This document shows positions 7,483-16,029 of a stretch of DNA of 31,077 bases, in pieces. Position numbers and translations under genes: made by a program. The notes below the pieces were generated by a model. That model had not been told where the DNA came from. It searched no databases and saw only the letters and a program-made list of their open reading frames with translations. The stretch comes from JANYBV01 sp043763155 (lineage in GTDB: Bacteria > Pseudomonadota > Alphaproteobacteria > Rickettsiales > SXRF01). The DNA lies in assembly GCA_043763155.1 (NCBI GenBank), contig JAYULW010000012.1:1-31077 (forward strand), in the 5' to 3' direction. Each line of letters begins with the position of its first letter. The stretch's first letter is position 1.

Positions 7483-9215
7483 TCTGCCTCCTCCGTATCC
7501 GGTTTGTTAGGAAGGCGTATCACGCGCATAGAGGGGTTGCTGCCGCGGCCTTTGCCTTCGCCGCTGCCTTCGGCCTTCACACTGCGCGCCATCAGCGCCA
7601 CCGTCTCCCCAAAAATCCCGTTTTGCATTACCGACTGGCGGAACGATTTAGACTCCAGCGCCGAGCGCAGCAGGGCGCTGTCTTCAATAGTCACCGCCTT
7701 CTGCGCATTTATTGACAATACCGGCTTGGCCTTATGGTATATCGTGATCTTGCTGGCCGGAATCGTTTTCAAATGCGACAGGTCCATGTGGCGCGCGCCG
7801 CGCGCAAAAAGCATAGATTCATCTTCGGCCTTCACATTGATATGCTGGCGGCCATAAAATTCCGCGTCTTTATCGGCGCGGATAATTTGCATGATTCTAC
7901 TTTGCAGGTTGCCTTGCTCGATCAGGGTGGGCATTTCCTCGGTGCGTGTGTCGGTATCAAAAACTTCATAGCGGGTGCGCGTTCCCATGTTGCGGGCCAT
8001 TACCTTGGCAAAATCGCCGCTGACGGCCTTATGGCGCGAAAGCTGGTAGGGGGTGTTCACGAACCGCCCGGTTTCCTGCCCGCGCTGATAGCACCACTGC
8101 ACCGTTTTTTCCGGCGGCGCGGATGCCACTTTAATTTCGGCAAGCCCGCCATTCTGGTGCGCGTAATCAATGATGTCCTGACTAGGGGTAACGATATCGA
8201 ACATCGCGTTGGGCGCGCGGCCTTGCGAGGCTTTGGCCTTCAGGCGGCTTACCGCAAGGTCCTTCACGATTGACACTTCGTCATGCGTAAACTCGGCGCT
8301 ACTCACCTGATCGAGCTTGGTATCCTTGGCGACGATAGGGCGGTATGCGTCCGCCGAAAGCTGCACCACGTCGTCCCAGCTGATGCCTTGGTATTCTGCG
8401 TCCACAAGGAACATGCCCACCAGCGTACCCTTACCCGTCGAAGGCGCGCCCGCCGCGATAAAGGTTTGCCGGTCTTTGCCATCGGGCGTGCGTGGGCGCA
8501 CCAGCGGCCAGTCCTTGCCGCTGACATCGTCGTGCAGCACGCGGTTATGGTTGATCAGCTCCTGAATTTTTTCTTCTACCTTATTGCTGATAGTGGTGTT
8601 GACGGTGTCGCGGCACATCTGGTCGTACACCAATGCCTCTACCGCCCAGTCAAGGGCTTCGCCCGCGCTATGCTGCTTGGCGCCGGGCGCGCTGTTCAGG
8701 TATTTGCCTGGGGAGTAATGTTCGCCAATGCGCTCATGCAGCAGGTGAGAACAATCTTGCGCCAGCTTTTCATAGGGGTGGTCTGCGCGTGGCGAATCGC
8801 CCTGCCTGTGGCGTGCAACCGCCTCATGTGCCAGGCGCCTGTTTTCTTCAAGCGCCGTAGAATATTCGGACGACATGATATATTGTTTGATAACCGGCTG
8901 CACATGCTTTTCAAATACCAGCTCGGTAAGGCGTGGCAGCTGCGTGTAGGGATTGTTCATCTTCACGTCGGTCTGCAAATCAGCAATCGTGTGGTAAAGC
9001 GCAACGCGCTCCGGTTTCATGATGGCGATTTCGCGGACATTTTTTTTGCCGGTGGCCTGCATCAGTTCCGCGATGGCGTATTGGTCGCGCGCGGTGTGGG
9101 TGAGCAGCGTAAATTCCGGGCGGCCTTTATCTTTGCCATCGAGCGCGACAAGATGGCTGGTAAGCGGAAGCTCTGGAACTTTCCATGCTTCAGGATGTTT
9201 TACATAATTTTGCAT
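7479..9215 (-). CDS. Large protein with zeta-toxin-like P-loop kinase domain
   Basis: A 578-residue protein. The central part (about 250-440) carries a Walker A loop GAPSTGKGT (256-264), LSADAYRP (286-293, with an Asp where zeta toxins place the catalytic acid), FDIVTPSQ (339-346), and VQWCYQRGQETGRFVNTP (372-389), which matches the Arg-rich lid and tGR element of zeta toxins. Zeta toxins phosphorylate UDP-N-acetylglucosamine and related nucleotide sugars. Here a 250-residue helical, charged N-terminal region and a 140-residue C-terminal region are added, more like a large chromosomal or effector-type protein than the compact plasmid toxin. No ribosome site is obvious before the ATG at 9215. 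It is the first gene of a coupled trio with the small protein and the Fic-like gene. Confidence 0.65.
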   Translation of the reverse strand: MQNYVKHPEAWKVPELPLTSHLVALDGKDKGRPEFTLLTHTARDQYAIAELMQATGKKNVREIAIMKPERVALYHTIADLQTDVKMNNPYTQLPRLTELVFEKHVQPVIKQYIMSSEYSTALEENRRLAHEAVARHRQGDSPRADHPYEKLAQDCSHLLHERIGEHYSPGKYLNSAPGAKQHSAGEALDWAVEALVYDQMCRDTVNTTISNKVEEKIQELINHNRVLHDDVSGKDWPLVRPRTPDGKDRQTFIAAGAPSTGKGTLVGMFLVDAEYQGISWDDVVQLSADAYRPIVAKDTKLDQVSSAEFTHDEVSIVKDLAVSRLKAKASQGRAPNAMFDIVTPSQDIIDYAHQNGGLAEIKVASAPPEKTVQWCYQRGQETGRFVNTPYQLSRHKAVSGDFAKVMARNMGTRTRYEVFDTDTRTEEMPTLIEQGNLQSRIMQIIRADKDAEFYGRQHINVKAEDESMLFARGARHMDLSHLKTIPASKITIYHKAKPVLSINAQKAVTIEDSALLRSALESKSFRQSVMQNGIFGETVALMARSVKAEGSGEGKGRGSNPSMRVIRLPNKPDTEEAE

Positions 9216-9437
9216 TCACAAGACCCGCGGGTGAAGGCGCACAATCTAGCATATTTAACAAAGATTAATATATGTATATCGCATATAAAAACAATATTAT
9301 TCAACATCTTATAAAATTCATCCCCACAGGGGTACCCGCCGTAACGCCAAAATTAGGCGCAAACACCCTTCCGCGTATAGATATTTTATGCCCGGAAATT
9401 CATCCTCTGTGAAGCGTCACAACAAAGGAAAACGACC
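9216..9437. promoter_or_regulatory. AT-rich divergent intergenic region
   Basis: A 222-base gap between the minus-strand zeta-like gene and the plus-strand DUF6496 gene, so it must hold promoters in both directions. The part at 9250-9310 is very AT-rich. On the minus strand it reads TTTTTATATGCGATATA, which resembles the T-tract plus TATGCGCTATA element seen before mlaC and the KdpD-like gene. The palindrome ACCCGCGGGT (9225-9234) lies just before the zeta-like start. The inverted repeat TGTGA-AGCG-TCACA (9408-9421) lies just before the DUF6496 ribosome site. No coding potential is evident. Confidence 0.4.
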
Positions 9438-9698
9438 ATGCCCAAGGAATCTTCCGCACAGAAAAAAACCGTAAGCCGCGTCATGCATGAGTACAAAAAT
9501 GACGAGCTGAAAAGCGGCAATGGCGGCAAAGTAAAAAGCAAAAAACAGGCCATAGCCATCGCGCTGCATGAAGCTGGCGCATCGAAAAACGAGACGAAGG
9601 CGGCTAACAAAAAAAACCTGAAAAAAACCAAATCCAAAGAAGCGCACGGCAAAACTGCCGCCGCCCCCAAGCACAAAACCACAGTGAAGAAAAAATAA
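9438..9698 (+). CDS. DUF6496 family small basic protein
   Basis: An 86-residue protein preceded by AAAGGAAAA. The first half (KKTVSRVMHEYKNDELKSGNGG, then KVKSKKQAIAIALHEAGAS) matches the DUF6496 pattern of a VMHE(F/Y)K-type helix and a KQAIAIAL motif. The second half (about 52-86) is a Lys- and Ala-rich tail resembling histone H1-like tails, so nucleic acid binding is possible. Such proteins are common in stress-linked gene sets of alphaproteobacteria; that link is from memory. The next gene starts directly at its stop codon. Confidence 0.8.
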   Translation: MPKESSAQKKTVSRVMHEYKNDELKSGNGGKVKSKKQAIAIALHEAGASKNETKAANKKNLKKTKSKEAHGKTAAAPKHKTTVKKK

Positions 9699-10568
9699 AT
9701 GAAGATCGCGTCACTGGAAAAACCAAGCGCGTTGAAACTGGGAGTGAAATCGCTCATCAGTTTCCAGAAGAATGACGGGCTCGAAATCGGCGGCTACATT
9801 GCTTATAATATTTTGTTGTCGCTTTTTCCTTTCATGATTTTTCTTGCCGCGCTCACCCATGCGCTCGACGCCAGCGGCAATGTGCTGAATCCCACCAACT
9901 GGCTCTACCGCTTCGCCCCCGACGAACTGCTGCAGATCATGCAGCCCGTGCTTGATGACATCCTCAAAGCCCATCAAAATAGTGGCATCATCACCTTGGG
10001 CATCGCCATTGCCCTATGGGCATCGTCCACCGGCATCGAGTCCATGCGCGTGGGCCTGAACCGCGCATACGCCGTGCCGGAAACCCGGTCTTTCGCTAAG
10101 CGGCGCGCCCAAAGCATCGGCATGGTGTTCGTCGCTTCCCTCACCATGATCGTCATGTCGCTGGCCATCGTCATCGGCCCGCTGCTCATCGAACTCGCCA
10201 ACGCCCACGTACCCATGAGCGGCCTTTATAACTGGGTGTGGAACATCACCCGCTATCTGCTCGCTTTTACCATGGTTGTGTGTGCCTTTGTCGTATTTTA
10301 CCGCTACCTGCCAAACCACGCCCGCAAACTCCCCTGGAAGCATGCGCTTCCGGGTGCGTTTTGCGCAACCCTTGCCTGGCTTGCCGTGGCCACGGGTTTT
10401 TCCTTTTACCTGAGTACGCGGGGGCAGGGGTATTCGGTGACCTATGGCAGCCTCGCGGGCGCCATTATCCTCATGCTTTTTTTCCACATCAGCGCCATGA
10501 TCGTGCTGTATGGCGGCGAGCTGAATGCGCAGCTGGCCCGGCCTCCGTTCAACCACGGCGTGGCCTGA
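9699..10568 (+). CDS. YihY/BrkB-family inner membrane protein
   Basis: A 289-residue polytopic protein with about six membrane segments. The opening (GGYIAYNILLSLFPFMIFLAAL), the YRYLPNHARKLPWKHALPGA loop and the final GGELNAQL motif are typical of the YihY/BrkB family (formerly mislabelled RNase BN). Its molecular function is unsettled; transport or envelope roles have been suggested. ATG follows the DUF6496 stop with no gap, so the genes are coupled. No strong ribosome site exists apart from the upstream gene's end. Confidence 0.92.
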   Translation: MKIASLEKPSALKLGVKSLISFQKNDGLEIGGYIAYNILLSLFPFMIFLAALTHALDASGNVLNPTNWLYRFAPDELLQIMQPVLDDILKAHQNSGIITLGIAIALWASSTGIESMRVGLNRAYAVPETRSFAKRRAQSIGMVFVASLTMIVMSLAIVIGPLLIELANAHVPMSGLYNWVWNITRYLLAFTMVVCAFVVFYRYLPNHARKLPWKHALPGAFCATLAWLAVATGFSFYLSTRGQGYSVTYGSLAGAIILMLFFHISAMIVLYGGELNAQLARPPFNHGVA

Positions 10569-10590
10569 CTATTTTCCTTATTGGTTTTTA

Positions 10591-10606
10591 ATACGCGCTT
10601 GCGTAT
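10591..10606. promoter_or_regulatory. Inverted repeat before the dienelactone-hydrolase-like gene
   Basis: ATACGC-GCTT-GCGTAT is a perfect 6-base inverted repeat in the 76-base gap between the YihY gene and the hydrolase gene. No T-run follows it on the plus strand, so it looks more like an operator than a terminator. The role is unproven. Confidence 0.25.
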
Positions 10607-10644
10607 AACGGACCATTAGCCTAGCGCTTAAATGGGGAAAAACA

Positions 10645-11430
10645 ATGTTATTCAAATCATTAACTGTATTCATGGTCACCGCTTTGCTGGCCTCTGGCGC
10701 CCATGCCGCCATCAAAAATGAATATGTGGAATACACCTCCTCAGACGGGGTGGTCATGCAAGGCTTTCTCACCTATGACGATGCTGTAAAAACGCCCCGC
10801 CCCGGCATCCTCATCGTGCCCGACTGGATGGGCATCGGCCTGCCTTTCTCGCGTGATAAAGCGGGCATTCTTGCACAGCAAGGCTACGTCGCGTTCGTCG
10901 CCGACGTGTACGGCAAAGATGTGCGCCCCAAAGACACCGATGAGGCGTCCAAACTCGCAACCTATTATAAAGCCAACCGCCCTATCCTGCGCGACCGCAT
11001 CACCGCGGCCTATGACCGCTTCACCCGCATGCCCCGCGTCAACACCAAGAAAATCGTGGTCATGGGCTACTGCTTCGGCGGCACCACTGCCCTTGAGCTT
11101 GCCCGCAGCGGCGTGCCGCTGGCCGGAACCGTAAGCTTCCATGGGGGGCTTTCCACCCCCACACCTGAAGATGCAAAACGCATCTCCAGCCCTGTCCTTG
11201 CCATGCATGGTGCCGACGACCCAATGGTGCCCCCCACCGAAGTGGAAGCCTTCAAACAGGAAATGAAAGACGCCAAAGTTGACATGCGCTTCATCGCCTA
11301 TCCCGGTGCGGTCCATGCCTTCACCAACCCCAATGCGGGCAATGATAATAGCAAAGGCGCAGCCTATAACGCCGCCGCCGATAAAGCATCATGGCTAGAG
11401 TTTCAAAAGTTTTTAAACGAGGTATTATAA
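10645..11430 (+). CDS. Secreted dienelactone hydrolase family protein
   Basis: A 261-residue protein with a signal peptide (cut after about residue 21, SGAHA-A) and an alpha/beta-hydrolase fold. The nucleophile elbow is GYCFGG with Cys143 in place of Ser, as in true dienelactone hydrolases. The acid is in MHGADDP (Asp191 or Asp192) and the His in AVHAFTNP (His224). The substrate may be a lactone or ester in the periplasm. GGGGAAAAAC precedes the ATG. It appears to be transcribed alone or with upstream read-through. Plain carboxylesterase activity is an alternative. Confidence 0.9.
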   Translation: MLFKSLTVFMVTALLASGAHAAIKNEYVEYTSSDGVVMQGFLTYDDAVKTPRPGILIVPDWMGIGLPFSRDKAGILAQQGYVAFVADVYGKDVRPKDTDEASKLATYYKANRPILRDRITAAYDRFTRMPRVNTKKIVVMGYCFGGTTALELARSGVPLAGTVSFHGGLSTPTPEDAKRISSPVLAMHGADDPMVPPTEVEAFKQEMKDAKVDMRFIAYPGAVHAFTNPNAGNDNSKGAAYNAAADKASWLEFQKFLNEVL

Positions 11431-11469
11431 GCTGTTAACTAAGGTGAAAACCAAAGGAACAGCTGATAT

Positions 11470-14400
11470 ATGCAAGCGACAAAGCAAGATAAAAGCACGA
11501 ACCTGACAACACCGCCCACCGAGGCGGGTGCGTATCTTGCTGCCATTATCGAATCGTCCGACGACGCAATCATCAGCAAAAACCTGAGCGGCATCCTTAT
11601 CTCATGGAACCCGGCCGCTGAGCGTATTTTTGGCTACAGCGCCGCCGAAATCGTGGGCCAGCATATCAGCCTGCTCATCCCACGCGACCGCCTCGACGAA
11701 GAAGAAAAAATTCTGCACCGCCTGAAAAAAGGTGAGCGCATTGACCATTTTGAAACCGTGCGCCGCGCCAAAGACGGCACGCTGCTCAACGTCTCCATCA
11801 CCATATCGCCCATCCGCGACAGCCAGGGCACCATCATCGGCGCATCGAAAGTCGCGCGCGACATAACCCCGCAAAACCGCCTGCGCCTTATCGCGCGCAA
11901 TCAGAAGCTCGCGCACGAACAGGCCATGCGCAGCGTACCGTTCAAAGAAATCCTGGACGGCATGCTGATCGCCGTTGAAGAACATCTCAACCACGAAGTT
12001 AAAGCCTCCGTACTGCTGCTGAACGAAGATGGCATCCACATGGATTTTGGAGCCTCCCCCAGCCTCCCCGCCAGTTATAATGATGCCATTGACGGTATCG
12101 CCATCGGCCCTGAAGTCGGTTCGTGCGGCACATCGGCCTATCGGGGCGAGCCTGTCATTGTGTCGGACATCGCAACCGACCCGCTCTGGAAAGATTTCAA
12201 AGACCTCGCGCTCGCACACAACCTGCATGCCTGCTGGTCATGCCCGATTTTTTCCAGCCGCCGCAAATTGCTGGGCACCTTCGCGCTGTATTACCACACG
12301 CCCCGCAGCCCCAGCGAAGCCGACAAAGAAATCGTGGATTATTTTACCCGCACCGCCAGCGTTATCATCGAGCGCCATAATGAAGCGCAGGAGCGCCAGC
12401 GCATCGAAGAAACCCTGAGCGAAGAAACCCAGACGCTCGAAACCCTGAACCGCTTAAGCAAGATGCTCTCTTCCAGCCTCGACGCGCAAGCCATCGTCGT
12501 CCAGACCACCGAAGCGCTCACCTTGCTCACCGATGCGCAATACGGCGCTTTCTATTACAACAAGCTCGACGATACAGGCGAATTCTACACCGATTACACC
12601 CTCTCAAGCATCACCAGCGCCTCCACTGAATCCTTCCTTGTTCCGCGCAAAACCGCCATTTTCACCAACACTTTTAAGGGCAACATCGTCCGCATCAACG
12701 ACCTTGCCGAAGACCCTTTATATCATAAGCTGTTGCAGCAAAATATCATTCCTGAGGCGTTCCAGCCCATCCGCAGCTGCCTCACCATTCCCGTTATTTC
12801 GCGCAGCGGCAACGTGCTGGGCGGCCTGTTTTTTGGTCACTCACAGGCCAATGCCTTTGACGACCGCGCGTTGCGCGTTGCCGAAGGCGCAGCCTCTTAT
12901 GCCGCAGTAAGCATTGACAATGCCGAAGTGTATAAGCAGGCGCAAGAAAGCCAGCAAAGCTGGCGCGCCCTCACCGAAGCTATGCCGCAGCTCGTGTGGT
13001 GCACTCGCGCCGACGGCTATTGCGAATATTTAAGCGCCCAATGGGAAACCTACACGGGCCTGCCGGTAGAAGCGCTACTGGGCGCGGAATGGCTGAATGT
13101 GCTTCACCCCGACGACCGCGCCCGCACCGAAGAATCATGGATGCATTCCGTAAATACCGGCGCCCCTTATGATCTCGATTTCCGCATCCGCCGTGCCGAC
13201 GGCAGCTACCGTTGGTTCCGCGCCCGCGGCGCAGGTCTGCACGATGAAAAACAACATATCGCCAAATGGTACGGCACCTGCACCGACATTCAGGAATTGG
13301 TGGAATCGCGCGACGCCGCTGAAGCTGCAAGCATCGCCAAATCCGAATTCCTCGCCAACATGAGCCACGAAATTCGCACCCCCATGAATGCGGTGGTGGG
13401 GCTTGCGAACTTGCTGGCTGTCACTGGCCCGCTCACCCCCCGCCAGCAGGAATTTGTCAAAACCCTGCAGCTTTCCGCCAGCGCCATGCTGGACCTGATC
13501 AATGATTTGCTCGATATTTCCAAGATCGAAGCCCGCACCGTCGAGCTGGAAGAAGTACCTTTCTCCGTGATGCAGATGGTCGAGGAAGCCGCCGAGATGA
13601 TGGCCGTGAAAGCACAGGAAAAGGGCCTCACCTTCAACATCGTAAGCAAGTGCGAATGCGTATCCACCCGCCAGTTCATCGGCGATCCCACCCGCCTGCG
13701 CCAGATCATCATGAACCTATGCAGCAACGCGCTGAAATTCACCGAGTCCGGCAGCGTACAGATCGGCATCCAGTGCCACGAAACCGCCAATGAAAATATT
13801 GAGAATATTATCTTCACCGTGCGCGATACCGGCATCGGTATCGCCGCCAACCACCTGCAAACCATCTTCGACAAATTCGTGCAGGCCGACTCCTCTATCA
13901 ACCGCAAATACGGCGGCACAGGCCTTGGCCTCGCCATCACCAAAACACTGGCCCAGATTATGGGCGGCACTATCACCGTCACCAGCGAACTGCACAAAGG
14001 CTCGGAATTCACGGTCACCATTCCGCTCAGGCGCGTTGCCAACCATGGCGGCCCGCAGCTTGAAATGCTCGAAGAAGACCAGGCCGCGCAAACCCGCGAC
14101 ACCCAGAAGCGCATCCTGCTGGTCGAGGATTACGCCCCCAATGTGCTGGTCGCCACTACCTTCCTCGAAGAATTCGGCTATGTCTGCGATGTAGCCAGCA
14201 ACGGCATCGAAGCCATCGAAAAATTCAAAGCCAACCATTACCTGTTAATCCTCATGGACGTGCAGATGCACGGCATGAACGGTATGGAAGCCACCCGCGC
14301 CATCCGCGATTACGAAAAATTAAAAGGCCTCGCAGCCATCCCCATCATCGGCATGACCGCCCACGCCCTGCACGGCGACAAGGACCGCTGCCTTGAGTGC

Positions 14401-14496
14401 GGCATGGACGACTATATCGCCAAACCCTTCGACCCGCCGGTGCTTAAAGACAAAATTGCGCTGCATATACGCGCCCGCAACCCGTCAGCCGCTTAA
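11470..14496 (+). CDS. Hybrid sensor histidine kinase (PAS-GAF-GAF-PAS-HisKA-HATPase-REC)
   Basis: A 1008-residue soluble hybrid kinase with no membrane segment, so it senses a cytoplasmic or diffusible signal. Domains in order: PAS (about 20-140, with WNPAAERIFGYSAAEIVG), GAF (about 160-310), GAF (about 335-485), PAS (about 495-615), HisKA with phospho-acceptor His633 in MSHEIRTPMNA, HATPase (about 735-860, with DTGIGI and GGTGLGLAI), and a C-terminal receiver with phospho-acceptor Asp930 in LLILMDVQMHGMNG. A separate phosphotransfer protein and output regulator are expected but are not next to it. Endonuclease V starts 5 bases after the stop. AAAGGAAC lies upstream of the ATG. Confidence 0.95.
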   Translation: MQATKQDKSTNLTTPPTEAGAYLAAIIESSDDAIISKNLSGILISWNPAAERIFGYSAAEIVGQHISLLIPRDRLDEEEKILHRLKKGERIDHFETVRRAKDGTLLNVSITISPIRDSQGTIIGASKVARDITPQNRLRLIARNQKLAHEQAMRSVPFKEILDGMLIAVEEHLNHEVKASVLLLNEDGIHMDFGASPSLPASYNDAIDGIAIGPEVGSCGTSAYRGEPVIVSDIATDPLWKDFKDLALAHNLHACWSCPIFSSRRKLLGTFALYYHTPRSPSEADKEIVDYFTRTASVIIERHNEAQERQRIEETLSEETQTLETLNRLSKMLSSSLDAQAIVVQTTEALTLLTDAQYGAFYYNKLDDTGEFYTDYTLSSITSASTESFLVPRKTAIFTNTFKGNIVRINDLAEDPLYHKLLQQNIIPEAFQPIRSCLTIPVISRSGNVLGGLFFGHSQANAFDDRALRVAEGAASYAAVSIDNAEVYKQAQESQQSWRALTEAMPQLVWCTRADGYCEYLSAQWETYTGLPVEALLGAEWLNVLHPDDRARTEESWMHSVNTGAPYDLDFRIRRADGSYRWFRARGAGLHDEKQHIAKWYGTCTDIQELVESRDAAEAASIAKSEFLANMSHEIRTPMNAVVGLANLLAVTGPLTPRQQEFVKTLQLSASAMLDLINDLLDISKIEARTVELEEVPFSVMQMVEEAAEMMAVKAQEKGLTFNIVSKCECVSTRQFIGDPTRLRQIIMNLCSNALKFTESGSVQIGIQCHETANENIENIIFTVRDTGIGIAANHLQTIFDKFVQADSSINRKYGGTGLGLAITKTLAQIMGGTITVTSELHKGSEFTVTIPLRRVANHGGPQLEMLEEDQAAQTRDTQKRILLVEDYAPNVLVATTFLEEFGYVCDVASNGIEAIEKFKANHYLLILMDVQMHGMNGMEATRAIRDYEKLKGLAAIPIIGMTAHALHGDKDRCLECGMDDYIAKPFDPPVLKDKIALHIRARNPSAA

Positions 14497-14501
14497 AAAA
14501 A

Positions 14502-15179
14502 ATGACGGAGTTCCTGATCCCCGAAGACGCGCGCGCCGCATTCGCCATTCAAGATGCCCTGCGCCCGCAAGTCAAAATCACCAACGACTTTCCCCCCATC
14601 ACCCATATCACCGGGGTGGATGTCGGCTACGATAATGCCCGTGGGCTTGCCCACGCCTCCGTCTGCACCATGGAGCTTAAAACCCTCCAGCCCGTCGAAC
14701 AATTGCAATGCTTCACGCCTGTGGATTTCCCCTATATTCCGGGCCTGCTTTCCTTCCGCGAAATCCCCGCCATCCTTGAAGCGCTCGCCAAACTCACTCA
14801 CCCGTACCAGCTCCTGATGGTGGATGGGCAGGGCATCGCCCATCCGCGCCGCTTAGGCATTGCCGCGCATCTGGGCGTCATCACCAACACCCCCAGCATC
14901 GGTGTCGCCAAATCGCGCCTTACCGGAAGCTTTACCGAACCCGGCTCCGCCAAAGGCGACCAGTCTGCGCTTACGCATAAGGGCGAGCGCATCGGAACCG
15001 TGCTCAGAAGCCGCGATAATGTCGCCCCGCTCTTTATCTCGCCGGGCCACCGCGTGGACCTGCAAACCGCAGTCGCCCTCACGCTCCAATGCCTCACGCG
15101 TTACCGCCTGCCTGAACCCACACGCCTCGCCGATAAATATTCCAAATGCAAACCAACTGCGGTAGGTTCGCTCTTATGA
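14502..15179 (+). CDS. nfi: Endonuclease V
   Basis: A 225-residue protein of normal family length. It cuts DNA (or RNA) one phosphodiester 3' of deoxyinosine and so starts repair of deaminated adenine. The family residues are visible: Asp40 (THITGVDVGY), the PYIPGLLSFRE strand with Glu87, Asp108 in MVDGQGIAHPRRLG, His114 and Lys137 (GVAKSRL). It begins 5 bases after the hybrid kinase stop with no clear ribosome site of its own, and its stop overlaps the next start (ATGA). All catalytic residues are present. Confidence 0.95.
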   Translation: MTEFLIPEDARAAFAIQDALRPQVKITNDFPPITHITGVDVGYDNARGLAHASVCTMELKTLQPVEQLQCFTPVDFPYIPGLLSFREIPAILEALAKLTHPYQLLMVDGQGIAHPRRLGIAAHLGVITNTPSIGVAKSRLTGSFTEPGSAKGDQSALTHKGERIGTVLRSRDNVAPLFISPGHRVDLQTAVALTLQCLTRYRLPEPTRLADKYSKCKPTAVGSLL

Positions 15180-15892
15180 TCTTACTGGAAAATGTAGACA
15201 CGCCGTTTGGCAATATCAAAATCATCGAGTCCGAAAAAGACGGAACCGTCACCTATTATCAGGGCGAGTGCTTTCAAAGTCAGGTTGATGCCAAAGGCAC
15301 CAGCACCTGCGCCTATATCCATGTCATGAAAGACGTGGTGCTAAGCGTAAAGCCCAAATCCGTGCTGGTCATCGGCTCGGCTGGCGGCACGCTCGCAACG
15401 CTCTTGCATCGTGCTGGCTGCAAAGTAACGATGGTGGATGTCAATGATTACGCCTTCGTCCTCGCCCGCCGCTATTTCCAGCTTCCCGACAAAGTGGAAT
15501 GCGTCACCTCCGACGGTTTCGCCTATTTGCGCGACACCACCAAGGCCTTCGACGCCATCGCCGTGGATGCCTTCGACGGCAAAGGCGTCATCCCCGTGCA
15601 AATGCGCAAGCGCGAGTTTTTCCGCCTTGTCCAGGACGCCATCGGCGAAACCGGAACCGTAGTCATGAACGTCATGACCAGCCACGACCTCGACATGGAA
15701 GCAGACCGCATCGGCCAGAAAATGCAAAATGCAGGCCTGCCGGTCGTGATGTATGACTGGCCCGGCGTTCAGGACCGCAACACCCTTGTGAGCGGCGGCT
15801 ATGCCGCGCCCTTGCAATTACCCGGCGGCCACGAGCCGGCATGGCTGCAAAAAGAGCTTAAAGGCATCACCTGCCGCAGCGTCATCCAATAA
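15176..15892 (+). CDS. Spermidine-synthase-like protein
   Basis: A 238-residue protein started at 15176, where ATG overlaps the endonuclease V stop by 4 bases. An upstream in-frame ATG (15146) exists but lies deep inside the previous gene. A small N-terminal beta domain (FGNIKIIE ... VTYYQGECFQSQVD) precedes a Rossmann fold with VLVIGSAGGTLATLL (63-77), Asp88 in VTMVDVND, TSDGFAYL (111-118) and DAIAVDAFDG (126-135). This is the layout of spermidine synthases, which move aminopropyl groups from decarboxylated S-adenosylmethionine. No speD gene is near. Many such stand-alone homologues have unknown substrates. Confidence 0.8.
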   Translation: MILLENVDTPFGNIKIIESEKDGTVTYYQGECFQSQVDAKGTSTCAYIHVMKDVVLSVKPKSVLVIGSAGGTLATLLHRAGCKVTMVDVNDYAFVLARRYFQLPDKVECVTSDGFAYLRDTTKAFDAIAVDAFDGKGVIPVQMRKREFFRLVQDAIGETGTVVMNVMTSHDLDMEADRIGQKMQNAGLPVVMYDWPGVQDRNTLVSGGYAAPLQLPGGHEPAWLQKELKGITCRSVIQ

Positions 15893-16029
15893 AGCCCGTT
15901 GCGACATCCGATAAGGGATTTTTTGCCTTTTTTATGCGCTATATATGCGCTGCAACCATCCCCGCATCGTTTTATTACATATAAACCACTATTTCTGGAA
16001 GCATAGTCACGCCAACAGGAGCCATTTAT
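15893..16029 (+). promoter_or_regulatory. Promoter region of the mlaC operon with shared 15-base element
   Basis: This gap holds TTTTTATGCGCTATA (15929-15943). The same 15 bases occur at 22134-22148 before the KdpD-like kinase. The TATATA at its end would fit a -10 element about 85 bases before mlaC. AGGAG lies before the mlaC ATG. No hairpin terminator for the upstream gene is seen. Confidence 0.35.

Noticed and set aside
9245..9290. Possible dif/XerCD site (CTTTGTTAAAT on the minus strand)
   Set aside because: The XerD-like arm matches well, but the XerC-like arm matches only about half of the bases; AT-rich DNA gives such hits easily.
8283..9314. Long open frame antisense to the zeta-like gene
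   Set aside because: It mirrors the codon pattern of the real gene on the other strand, has no ribosome site or domain, and covers a coherent kinase-domain gene.
9408..9421. TGTGA-AGCG-TCACA as a CRP/FNR-type site
   Set aside because: The spacer is 4 rather than 6 bases, and it lies next to the ribosome site. Kept only as an inverted repeat.
9411..9421. GAAGCGTCACA shared with 21230-21240
   Set aside because: Many 11-base matches are expected by chance in 31 kb, and the surrounding bases differ.
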